Assembly (NCBI GenBank): GCA_913048145.1
Contig: CAJWVP010000002.1
Location: forward strand, 1-33,940
Source: an uncultured Rhodospirillaceae bacterium
Lineage (GTDB): Bacteria > Pseudomonadota > Alphaproteobacteria > Rhodospirillales > Casp-alpha2
DNA length: 33,940 bases
Direction: 5' to 3'
Shown here: piece after piece, positions 8,958 through 17,174 of the stretch
Position numbering within the stretch: position 1 is the stretch's first letter
Layout of the letters: each line of letters opens with the position of its first letter
Notes under the pieces: model-generated
Databases searched by the model: none
Told to the model about the DNA's origin: nothing
What the model saw: only the letters and a program-made list of their open reading frames with translations
Made by a program: the position numbers and the translations under genes

Positions 8958-9097
8958 GTTGCGCCGCCTCCGATTTCATTATTCAAAACTTGATATTTCA
9001 ACGGCCAAAACTCTGAACCGTTGACTCCTGTCGCCGAATTTACACAACTATCCGGCGGCTGGAAGCCGTGATCAGCAATACCTGAGGAGATCGAGCC

Positions 9098-10264
9098 GTG
9101 AACATGGAGCTCTCTGAAACTCAATGTCAAATCAAGGAAAGCGTTGCCAAGCTTCTGGAGCAGTTTGATGATCAGTATTGGCTGGAGCGCGATTCATCTG
9201 GCGAATTTCCGGAAGAATTTTGCCGTGCCATTGCTGACAATGGCTGGATGGGCATCGCCATGCCAGAGGAATACGGCGGCAGCGGCCTCGGTATTACCGA
9301 AGCCGCCATCTTGGCCCAAACGATAACCGAGTCAGGGGCTGGAAATGCCGGCTTTGCGGCTATTGTCATAGGTATCTTTGGGCTCCATCCGGTGGTTGTT
9401 TTCGGCACCGAGGAACAGAAGCGCGAATGGCTGCCACCAATCATTAAGCGTCAGGATGTTGCGTGTTTTGCTGTTACCGAACCGAACACGGGCCTCGACA
9501 CGACACGTCTGAAAACACGAGCCAAGTGGGATGGTGAGAAGTATATCGTCAACGGGGAGAAAATCTGGACCTCGACGGCCCAGGTCTCGAACAAGATGCT
9601 GTTGATCGCTCGGACCAAGGACATCTCCGAGACGAAGAAGCCGATCGACGGTCTGTCGCTGTTCTATACAGATCTGAATCGCGATTACTGCGACATCCGC
9701 GTCATCGACAAAATGGGGCGGAAGTGCGTTGACTCGAACGAGCTCTTTATCGACGGCCTGCCGATCCCAAAGGAGCACCTGATCGGAGAGGAAGGGAAGG
9801 GCTTTCGCTACTTGCTGCACGGACTTAACGCGGAACGTATTCTGATCGCTGCATCCATGGTCGGTCTAGGCCGTTGCGCGCTTCGGAAGGCTGCCAAATA
9901 CGCCAAGGAGCGCATCGTCTTTGACCGACCCATTGGCATGAATCAGGCGATCCAGCACCCTTTGGCGATTTCTTGGGCGGAACTGGAGGCCGCTCACATG
10001 ATGGCTTTCAATGCCGCTACTAAATACGACAACGGCGAAGATTGCGGGCTTGAGGCTAACGCGGCTAAATACCTGGGCGCGGAAGCCACCTTTAAGGCCT
10101 GCACCAACGCTGTAATGACCCACGGCGGCATGGGATACGCAAAAGAATACCATGTCGAGAGGTATCTACGCGAAAGCTTAATTCACCGGCTTGCACCGGT
10201 CAGCCCTCAATTAATCCTGAGTTACCTGGCCGAGAAGGCCCTAGGCCTACCGAGGAGTTATTGA
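9098..10264 (+). CDS. Acyl-CoA dehydrogenase family protein
   Basis: CFAVTEPNTGLDTTRLKTRA, GEKIWTSTAQ, GGMGYAKEYHVERYLRES; GTG 9098 (or ATG 9104) with upstream TGAGGAGA. Confidence 0.92.
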   Translation: MNMELSETQCQIKESVAKLLEQFDDQYWLERDSSGEFPEEFCRAIADNGWMGIAMPEEYGGSGLGITEAAILAQTITESGAGNAGFAAIVIGIFGLHPVVVFGTEEQKREWLPPIIKRQDVACFAVTEPNTGLDTTRLKTRAKWDGEKYIVNGEKIWTSTAQVSNKMLLIARTKDISETKKPIDGLSLFYTDLNRDYCDIRVIDKMGRKCVDSNELFIDGLPIPKEHLIGEEGKGFRYLLHGLNAERILIAASMVGLGRCALRKAAKYAKERIVFDRPIGMNQAIQHPLAISWAELEAAHMMAFNAATKYDNGEDCGLEANAAKYLGAEATFKACTNAVMTHGGMGYAKEYHVERYLRESLIHRLAPVSPQLILSYLAEKALGLPRSY

Positions 10265-10295
10265 TCCAGAAGAACAACGATCGAGAGGTGGACCC

Positions 10296-11465
10296 ATGGC
10301 GCGACCAACCAAGGCCTACATCGCGGGGGTGTACGAGCATCCGACGCGCAAGGCCGTTGACAAGACGATCCCGCAGTTGCACGCGGAATTGGCTGCCGGC
10401 GCGCTGGCCGATGCGGGCCTGACCAAGGACGATGTCGATGGCTTCTTCTGCGACGGCACCGGACCCGGCCTGGGTGGCATTTCCATGGCCGAATATATCG
10501 GCTTGGACCTGAAGTATACGGACTGTACGGAGACAGGCGGGTCCAGTTACATCGTACACGTTGGCCATGCGGCTCAGGCTATTGCGGACGGGAAGTGCAG
10601 CGTGGCGCTTATCTCGCTTGCTGGACGACCGCGCGCCGAAGGTTTGAAGACCTTGGGGGCGCGTACATATGGTGGACCGCCCGAGGCGGGCTTTGAGATG
10701 TCCTATGGCCCGGCGGTAGTAAACACCTACGCCATGGTTGCCATGCGCCACATGCACGAGTTCGGCACCACGTCCGAGCAACTGGCCTGGATTAAGGTCG
10801 CAGCATCTCATCACGCGCAACATAACGAGCACGCCGTGCTCCGTGCTGTGGTCACGGTGGAAGACGTGGTCAATTCACCGATGATTGCCGATCCCCTGCA
10901 CCGGCTCGACTGCTGTGTGATCAGCGACGGCGGTGGCGCCCTCGTCATGGTCAGCCCGGAAATCGCCAAATCCCTGGGTAATCGTTCCGTCAAGGTGTTA
11001 GGCCAAGGGGAAGCGATCAAACACCTGAATGCAGGCCAAGTGGACCTCACCTATACGGCCGGTGTGACGTCGGGGCGCATCGCCTTCGAGGAAGCGAACC
11101 TGACGCCCGCTGATATGGACTACGCTTCGATCTACGACAGTTTCACCATCACGGTCTTGATTACTTTGGAGGATCTTGGTTTCTGTGAGAGAGGCGAGGG
11201 TGGCAAGTTTGTTTCCGACGGTAACTTGATTTCGGGGATCGGAAAACTTCCATTCAATACGGACGGTGGCGGCCTTTGCAACAATCATCCGAGCAACCGA
11301 GGCTCGATGACCAAGGTGATTGAGGCCGTGCGCCAATTGCGCGGTGAGGCCCACCCAGCGGTTCAGGTGCCGGACTGCACGTTGGCGCTCGCACACGGCA
11401 CCGGTGGTCAGATCGGTACTCGCAGTGGCAGTGCCACTGTCATCTTGGGGAGGAACGACGCATGA
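10296..11465 (+). CDS. SCP2-thiolase-like protein (thiolase superfamily; possible retro-aldolase)
   Basis: ADGKCSVALISLAGRP, IYDSFTITVLITLEDLGF, GGGLCNNHPSNRGSMTKVIEAVRQLRG, ALAHGTGGQIG; adjacent DUF35 gene. Confidence 0.85.
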   Translation: MARPTKAYIAGVYEHPTRKAVDKTIPQLHAELAAGALADAGLTKDDVDGFFCDGTGPGLGGISMAEYIGLDLKYTDCTETGGSSYIVHVGHAAQAIADGKCSVALISLAGRPRAEGLKTLGARTYGGPPEAGFEMSYGPAVVNTYAMVAMRHMHEFGTTSEQLAWIKVAASHHAQHNEHAVLRAVVTVEDVVNSPMIADPLHRLDCCVISDGGGALVMVSPEIAKSLGNRSVKVLGQGEAIKHLNAGQVDLTYTAGVTSGRIAFEEANLTPADMDYASIYDSFTITVLITLEDLGFCERGEGGKFVSDGNLISGIGKLPFNTDGGGLCNNHPSNRGSMTKVIEAVRQLRGEAHPAVQVPDCTLALAHGTGGQIGTRSGSATVILGRNDA

Positions 11466-11854
11466 GCCAGATGGAGCGGACTTACTCCGATCCCGATATC
11501 AACATGGAAACGGCGGTCTACTGGGAGAGCGCTAAGAACGGAAAGCTCTTGGTCAAGACCTGTAAGGCGTGTGGCAAGCTCCATTATTATCCCCGCACGA
11601 TTTGCCCGCATTGCCTGAGTAGCGATACGGACTGGGTCGAGGCCAGCGGGAAGGGTACCATCTACACCTATTCGGTGATGCGCCGCACAGAGACGCCCTA
11701 CGTCATCGCCTATGTGACACTGGAAGAGGGCGTCACGATGCTGTCGAACATCGTAGAATGCGATGTTGATGGCGTCGCCGTGGGGCAGACCGTGGAAGTG
11801 GTGTTTCGCGACACGGAGGGCGGTCATTCGCTTCCGGTTTTCCGGCCGGCTTGA
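11462..11854 (+). CDS. Zn-ribbon/OB-fold (DUF35) acyl-CoA-binding partner protein
   Basis: CKACGKLHYYPRTICPHC rubredoxin-like zinc ribbon, GTIYTYSVMRR, IAYVTLEEGVTMLSNI; ATGA overlap with preceding gene. Confidence 0.9.
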   Translation: MSQMERTYSDPDINMETAVYWESAKNGKLLVKTCKACGKLHYYPRTICPHCLSSDTDWVEASGKGTIYTYSVMRRTETPYVIAYVTLEEGVTMLSNIVECDVDGVAVGQTVEVVFRDTEGGHSLPVFRPA

Positions 11855-11882
11855 CCCGATAAAAAAAGGATAAGAGGGGAAT

Positions 11883-13088
11883 ATGGGACGGCCCTTGGAT
11901 GGCGTGAAAGTCGTCGATTTCTCGAATATGCTGATGGCGCCCTACGCGACGCAGATCTTGGGAGATCAGGGTGCCGACGTAATAAAGGTTGAGGCGCCGG
12001 GGGGCGATCCAGTACGCAATATCGGGCCGGCCCGCAACCCAGGCATGGGCGCGATCTTCTTAAACTGTAACCGCTCGAAGCGGAGCATCGTTCTGGACGT
12101 GAAGAAACCGGGAGGGCTTGCGGCGATGCATCGGATGATCGCTGACGCCGATGTGCTGCTTTACAATCGCCGGCCGCAATCCATGCAACGCCTAGGCCTC
12201 GCCTATAAAGACGTTGCTGAGGTCAATCCGCGTATCATCTATGTGGGCCTCTACGGTTACAAGGAAGAGGGGCCCTATGCCGGCCAGCCGGCATTCGACG
12301 ACCTAACCCAGGGTGCTGTCGGTATTCCCTGGTTGGCGCACATGGTAGATGGGCGCGAGCCTGCCTATTGCCCCACCGCCATCGCCGATCGGGGTGTCGC
12401 GCTTTGGGCCGTGGGAGAGATCAACGCCGCGCTCGTGCATCAAGTCCGCACGGGCCGAGGTCAACGCATCGACATCCCCATGTTCGAGATGCTGACCAGT
12501 TTTGTTCTTGGTGATCATTTAGGCGGCGAGACCTTCGATCCGCCGTTGGGTCCGGCTGGATACAAACGTATGTTGAACCCGAACCGCAAGCCCTACCCGA
12601 CTAAGGACGGCTATGTCTGCGTTATGGTGTACACGGACCGGCACTGGCAATCCTTTGCCGTGGCTCTGGGTGAGGATTGTCATTTCCGGGACGATCCACG
12701 CTACGCAAATATGGAGGCGCGCTCGGCTAATATCACCGAAATCTACACCGAGCTGGCGGCGCTGTTGTTGACGCGCACCACGACGTGGTGGATGGACCTT
12801 TTTAATGGCGCGGACATTCCGGCCATGCCTTTGCACACGCTGGAGACCTTGATTGAGGACCCGCAATTGGCCGCGACCGGGTTCTTTGGCGAAATCGATC
12901 ATCCAAGCGAGGGCAAGCTGCGATCTATCGGCGTGCCCAGTTCTTGGACGGAAACCCAACCGGCGCCCTCGCGTCATGCGCCGCGGCTCGGCGAACACAG
13001 TGCCGAGGTCCTTGGGGAATACGGCTATGGTGACGACGAGATCGCGGCCTTAATGGCGGACGGTGTCACGCAGGCACCCGCAAATTGA
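11883..13088 (+). CDS. CaiB/BaiF family (class III) CoA-transferase
   Basis: LDGVKVVDFSNMLMAPYATQILGDQGADVIKVEAPGGD; NRSKRSIVLDVKKPGG; TAIADRGVAL. Confidence 0.93.
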   Translation: MGRPLDGVKVVDFSNMLMAPYATQILGDQGADVIKVEAPGGDPVRNIGPARNPGMGAIFLNCNRSKRSIVLDVKKPGGLAAMHRMIADADVLLYNRRPQSMQRLGLAYKDVAEVNPRIIYVGLYGYKEEGPYAGQPAFDDLTQGAVGIPWLAHMVDGREPAYCPTAIADRGVALWAVGEINAALVHQVRTGRGQRIDIPMFEMLTSFVLGDHLGGETFDPPLGPAGYKRMLNPNRKPYPTKDGYVCVMVYTDRHWQSFAVALGEDCHFRDDPRYANMEARSANITEIYTELAALLLTRTTTWWMDLFNGADIPAMPLHTLETLIEDPQLAATGFFGEIDHPSEGKLRSIGVPSSWTETQPAPSRHAPRLGEHSAEVLGEYGYGDDEIAALMADGVTQAPAN

Positions 13089-13110
13089 ACGGATACGAGA
13101 GGAAACTAAG

Positions 13111-13569
13111 ATGTCAGGTCTGTATTATGAGGAATTTGAGATTGGCATGGAGTTCAAACATGCCCTGACCCGCACGGTCACGGAGATGGACAACATTATG
13201 TTCTGCGCCATGACCCACAATCCCCAGCCATTACACCTGGATGAAGAGTACTCGAGAAATACTTTCTATGGACAACGTCTGGTTAATTCCCTGTTCACGC
13301 TGGGTTTGGTCATCGGCGTGACAGTTGCCGACACGACGTTGGGCACGACGCTTGGTAACCTCGGAATGACTGACGTGCGCTTCAAGAACCCCGTGTTCCA
13401 CGGCGACACGATCCACGTCATGACTCGCATCAAGGATATGCGCGAGAGTGCGTCTAGGCCAACCACAGGAATCATCACCTTCGAGCACTTCGGCTTTAAT
13501 CAGCGGGATGAGGAAGTCACGTATTGCGTACGGACCGGCCTCATGAAGAAAAAGGAGCACGACGCATGA
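13111..13569 (+). CDS. MaoC family (hot-dog) enoyl-CoA hydratase
   Basis: FCAMTHNPQPLHLDEEYSRNTFYGQRLVNSLFTLGLVIG; start at 13111 after AGAGGAAAC. Confidence 0.9.
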   Translation: MSGLYYEEFEIGMEFKHALTRTVTEMDNIMFCAMTHNPQPLHLDEEYSRNTFYGQRLVNSLFTLGLVIGVTVADTTLGTTLGNLGMTDVRFKNPVFHGDTIHVMTRIKDMRESASRPTTGIITFEHFGFNQRDEEVTYCVRTGLMKKKEHDA

Positions 13570-14459
13570 TCATTCGCTCCTGGCTTTTCGTCCCGGGCGA
13601 CAGCGAACGTAAGCTGGCGAAGGGGCGTGGTAACTCGGCTGACGCGCTTATTCTCGATCTGGAGGACGCCGTTTCCGATGACCGCCAGGACCAGGCTCGG
13701 GCGATGACCTGTGCCTTTCTCAAGGACAACCCCGATCGCTCACGGCAAAAGCTATGGGTTCGAGTTAACCCCTTGGACCATGGTTTTTCCCTGCCCGACC
13801 TGGCGGCGGTCATGCGCGGCGCGCCAGATGGGATCGTGTTGCCAAAGGTGTATTCGGCAGCTGAGGTGAATCGCATGGCTGATTTCCTGCTTGCCCTAGA
13901 AGCTCGCGAGGGTTTGGGCCTGGGGTCGACTAAAATCCTCAGCGTTGCGACTGAAACGGCGGCTTCATTGCTGACCTTTCACACGTATTTGGACAATGTC
14001 ACCAATCGTCTGACGGCGCTCACATGGGGCGGCGAAGACCTGGCTGCGGCCTTGGGCGCCAGCGACAATCAGCATCCAACGTCTGGCGACTACGACGATC
14101 CGTATCTTTATGCTAAGTCCATGTGCTTGGCGACCGCCCGGGCCATTGACGCGCAGCCCGTGGGCTGTGTGTGGGTCAATTTTCGGGACCTGGAAGGTCT
14201 TAAAAATGACTGCCTGCGCGACCGGCGCACCGGATTCATTGGTAAGATCGCCATCCATCCCGACCAGTCTGATATTATCAACCGGGCATTTACCCCTTCG
14301 GAAGATGAAATCGCCTATTCCCAAAAGGTCATCGACCTGTTTGAACAGAACCCGGGAATGGGAACGGTCGGCCTGGACGGCAAGATGCTGGACATGCCGC
14401 ACCTGAAGCAGGCACGCAATGTACTGGCGCTCGCCAAACAAGTTAAGGAACGGGGATAA
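13566..14459 (+). CDS. HpcH/HpaI / CitE-like CoA ester lyase
   Basis: RSWLFVPGDSERKLAKGRGNSADALILDLEDAV, GKIAIHPDQ; ATGA overlap with maoC. Confidence 0.92.
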   Translation: MIIRSWLFVPGDSERKLAKGRGNSADALILDLEDAVSDDRQDQARAMTCAFLKDNPDRSRQKLWVRVNPLDHGFSLPDLAAVMRGAPDGIVLPKVYSAAEVNRMADFLLALEAREGLGLGSTKILSVATETAASLLTFHTYLDNVTNRLTALTWGGEDLAAALGASDNQHPTSGDYDDPYLYAKSMCLATARAIDAQPVGCVWVNFRDLEGLKNDCLRDRRTGFIGKIAIHPDQSDIINRAFTPSEDEIAYSQKVIDLFEQNPGMGTVGLDGKMLDMPHLKQARNVLALAKQVKERG

Positions 14460-14461
14460 GC

Positions 14462-15658
14462 ATGGTCGGAACACTAGAAGGCATCCGCGTCGTTGATCTG
14501 ACTACCGTCATCATGGGGCCGTGGGCGGCGCAGATGATGGGCGACATGGGTGCGGATGTGATTAAGGTCGAAACCCGTGGCGGCGACATCAGCCGTGGCA
14601 TGGGGCCGGGCCGTAACAAGGGCATGGCGGCTTGTTACCTGACGTCAAACCGTAACAAACGCTCGGTCGTGTTGGACCTGACCCAAGATGAGGGTTTGTC
14701 GGCGCTTCGCCGCTTGATCGATTCGGCGGATGTCTTCATGCACAACTTCCGGCCCAAAGTGATAAATAAGTTTAACCTCGGATACGAGACTTTTAAGGAC
14801 GCCAACCCTGAACTGGTGTATTGCGGCGCCTACGGCTTTCGCGCCGACGGGCCTTGGGCCAACAAGCCTGCCTACGACGATATCATTCAAACAGCCGCTG
14901 GCTACTGTGACATGCAGGAGCTGATTTCCGACCAGCCTCGTTACGTACCAAGCCTGATTGCCGATAAGACATCTTCCTATGCGGTGTTCTCGGCTATCCT
15001 CGCCGCACTCGTGTGTCGCGAACGTGGCGGCGGTGGGCAGGCGGTCGAGGTGCCCATGTTCGAGACCATGGTAGACTACGCCATGATTGAACACCTCTAC
15101 GGCGCAACCTTCGATCCCCCCATCGCGCAAATGGGCTATGAGCGGATTATGAACATCGAACGCCGGCCGTATCAGACCAGTGACGGCGGTTATTTGACGG
15201 TTCTCCCCTACACGGATAAGAACTGGATCGACTTCTTCAAACTGGCGGGCCGCGAGGAATTTCTCGACGACCCGGATTTCCAGACCTATTCGAACCGGCT
15301 CAACAATTCTAAGAAGGTCTACGCGACCCTCAACGAAATCGTTTCGACCCGAACATTAAACGATTGGATCGCGCAGTTGGACGCCGCCAACATCCCAGCG
15401 ATGATGGTAAAGACTAAGGAAGACTTGTTGGATGACGAACAGCTTAACGCCACCGGTTTCTGGCATAGCGTTGATCATCCGACGGAAGGTAAACTCCGGT
15501 TTACCGATCCACCATTCCGCTATTCGAAAACACCGTCGACGATACGTGACATGCCGCCGCTTCTCGGCGAACAAAGCCGCGAGATACTGGCAGAAGCCGG
15601 ATATTCGGCCGATGAGATCGACGATCTCATTGCCAAGAACGTGACCAAGGCATCGTAA
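14462..15658 (+). CDS. CaiB/BaiF family (class III) CoA-transferase, paralogue of 11883..13088
   Basis: LEGIRVVDLTTVIMGPWAAQMMGDMGADVIKVETRGGD; SNRNKRSVVLDLTQDEG; IADKTSSYAVFSAI. Confidence 0.93.
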   Translation: MVGTLEGIRVVDLTTVIMGPWAAQMMGDMGADVIKVETRGGDISRGMGPGRNKGMAACYLTSNRNKRSVVLDLTQDEGLSALRRLIDSADVFMHNFRPKVINKFNLGYETFKDANPELVYCGAYGFRADGPWANKPAYDDIIQTAAGYCDMQELISDQPRYVPSLIADKTSSYAVFSAILAALVCRERGGGGQAVEVPMFETMVDYAMIEHLYGATFDPPIAQMGYERIMNIERRPYQTSDGGYLTVLPYTDKNWIDFFKLAGREEFLDDPDFQTYSNRLNNSKKVYATLNEIVSTRTLNDWIAQLDAANIPAMMVKTKEDLLDDEQLNATGFWHSVDHPTEGKLRFTDPPFRYSKTPSTIRDMPPLLGEQSREILAEAGYSADEIDDLIAKNVTKAS

Positions 15659-15675
15659 TTGAGAAGGAAAGCAAA

Positions 15676-16449
15676 ATGTCGAATCCTATGAGCCTTGAAG
15701 GCCACAACATTATCGTCACTGGCGCCGGCCAAGGTATTGGCGAGGCTGTAGCGCGTCTCTCCGCGGATCTGGGCGCCAGGGTGATCCTGGTTGACGTACA
15801 GGCGGAAAAGATAAACGCCCTGGCAGACGACCTTGGCGCTGATAAGGCGGAGGTCCATATCGGTTCCGTCGCTGATCCGGGTTTTGTTCAGGGCATGGTA
15901 GCTAACGCGGTCACTAAGAACGGCGCCATTCACGGCCTGGTTAACAACGCTGGCATAGTCCGCGCCGCGATGATCAACAAGATGCCTATCGATACCTGGC
16001 AGGAGGTTATTGACGTCAACCTGTCCGGCGTCTTCTACTGTCTGCAGGCGGTGGGCCGCCACATGTATCAGCGCCATGAGGACGGGGACACGAGTCCGGC
16101 GTCCATCGTTAACATCTCATCCGACGCTGGCAGGCGCGGCACTATCGGCCAGATCAATTACGGCGCTGCCAAGTCCGGCGTCATGGGTATCACCATGAGC
16201 GCGGCCCGTGAATGGGCGGCTAATCAGGTGCGTGTGAATTCTGTCTGCTTCGGTGTTGTCGAGACGGAGATGACCGAAACCATCCGTTCCGATAAGTTCC
16301 GCGACCGTATCTTGGCTCAGGTCCCCATGGGCCGGTTCTCCGACCCAGAGGAGGTCTGCCAGCCCGTATGCTTCTTGCTGTCGCAGGCGGCCAGCTATAT
16401 CACCGGTCAGCACGTGTCTGTAAACGGTGGCTACACCATCGGCGTCTAG
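15676..16449 (+). CDS. SDR family NAD(P)-dependent oxidoreductase (FabG-like)
   Basis: VTGAGQGIGEAVA, NNAGIV, SIVNISSDAGRRGTIGQINYGAAKSGV (S-Y-K), C-terminal SYITGQHVSVNGGYTIGV. Confidence 0.95.
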   Translation: MSNPMSLEGHNIIVTGAGQGIGEAVARLSADLGARVILVDVQAEKINALADDLGADKAEVHIGSVADPGFVQGMVANAVTKNGAIHGLVNNAGIVRAAMINKMPIDTWQEVIDVNLSGVFYCLQAVGRHMYQRHEDGDTSPASIVNISSDAGRRGTIGQINYGAAKSGVMGITMSAAREWAANQVRVNSVCFGVVETEMTETIRSDKFRDRILAQVPMGRFSDPEEVCQPVCFLLSQAASYITGQHVSVNGGYTIGV

Positions 16450-16527
16450 GGGCCGCGGTTGAAGAACAAGTGAATGCCTTCGTATGAGGAAATGTTATCC
16501 GAGGAGTAGGCCAACGGGTGTTGGTCG

Positions 16528-17163
16528 TCAAACGGTTGCCCGGCAGGCCTTCCAAGCGGCAATGACTTCGCGGCCGTCGCGGCTCACATCGGCGGCCGCC
16601 TTCCCGGGTTTGTAAAGCGACGTTCCCATGCCGAACCCCTGCGCGCCGGCGGCTACGTAGGCCGCCATGTTGTCTGCGCCAATGCCGCCTACGGGAAGCA
16701 CGGGTACGTCAGCTGGCAATACAGCGCGTATAGCCTTCAAAATGGCCGGCGTTAAACCTTCCGCCGGGAACAGCTTTAAGGCGTCGGCACCGGCGTCCAG
16801 GGCAGCGAAGGCCTCCGTCGGAGTAGCAATGCCGGGCAAGGACACCAAGCCCTGACGTTTGGTTGCGACGATGACGTCCATATTCGCATTAGGCGAAATT
16901 ATTATCTCCCCGCCCGCCTCAGCCACCTCTGCGACCGCGTTCTTTGTAAGCACCGTACCCGCGCCAATGACCGCACGGCCCTCGCAGGCCTCACGCAGAT
17001 GGGCGATTGAGACCAGCGGCTCTGGCGAATTCAACGGAACCTCGATCAAGGTGAAGCCCGCCGCGATCAGGGCCAAGCCGACGTCCACTGCCTCATCTGG
17101 CTGAATGCCGCGGAGGATCGCCACCAGAGGGCATTGGGCAAGGGCGTCGGCAAAAGTCGGCAT
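16528..17163 (-). CDS. dgoA: 2-dehydro-3-deoxy-6-phosphogalactonate aldolase
   Basis: CPLVAILRGIQPDEAVDVGLALIAAGFTLIEVPLNSPEP, ALKLFPAEGLTPAILKAIRAVLP; ATG at 17163; adjacent dgoK. Confidence 0.88.
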   Translation of the reverse strand: MPTFADALAQCPLVAILRGIQPDEAVDVGLALIAAGFTLIEVPLNSPEPLVSIAHLREACEGRAVIGAGTVLTKNAVAEVAEAGGEIIISPNANMDVIVATKRQGLVSLPGIATPTEAFAALDAGADALKLFPAEGLTPAILKAIRAVLPADVPVLPVGGIGADNMAAYVAAGAQGFGMGTSLYKPGKAAADVSRDGREVIAAWKACRATV

Positions 17164-17174
17164 CTCTATCTTCC

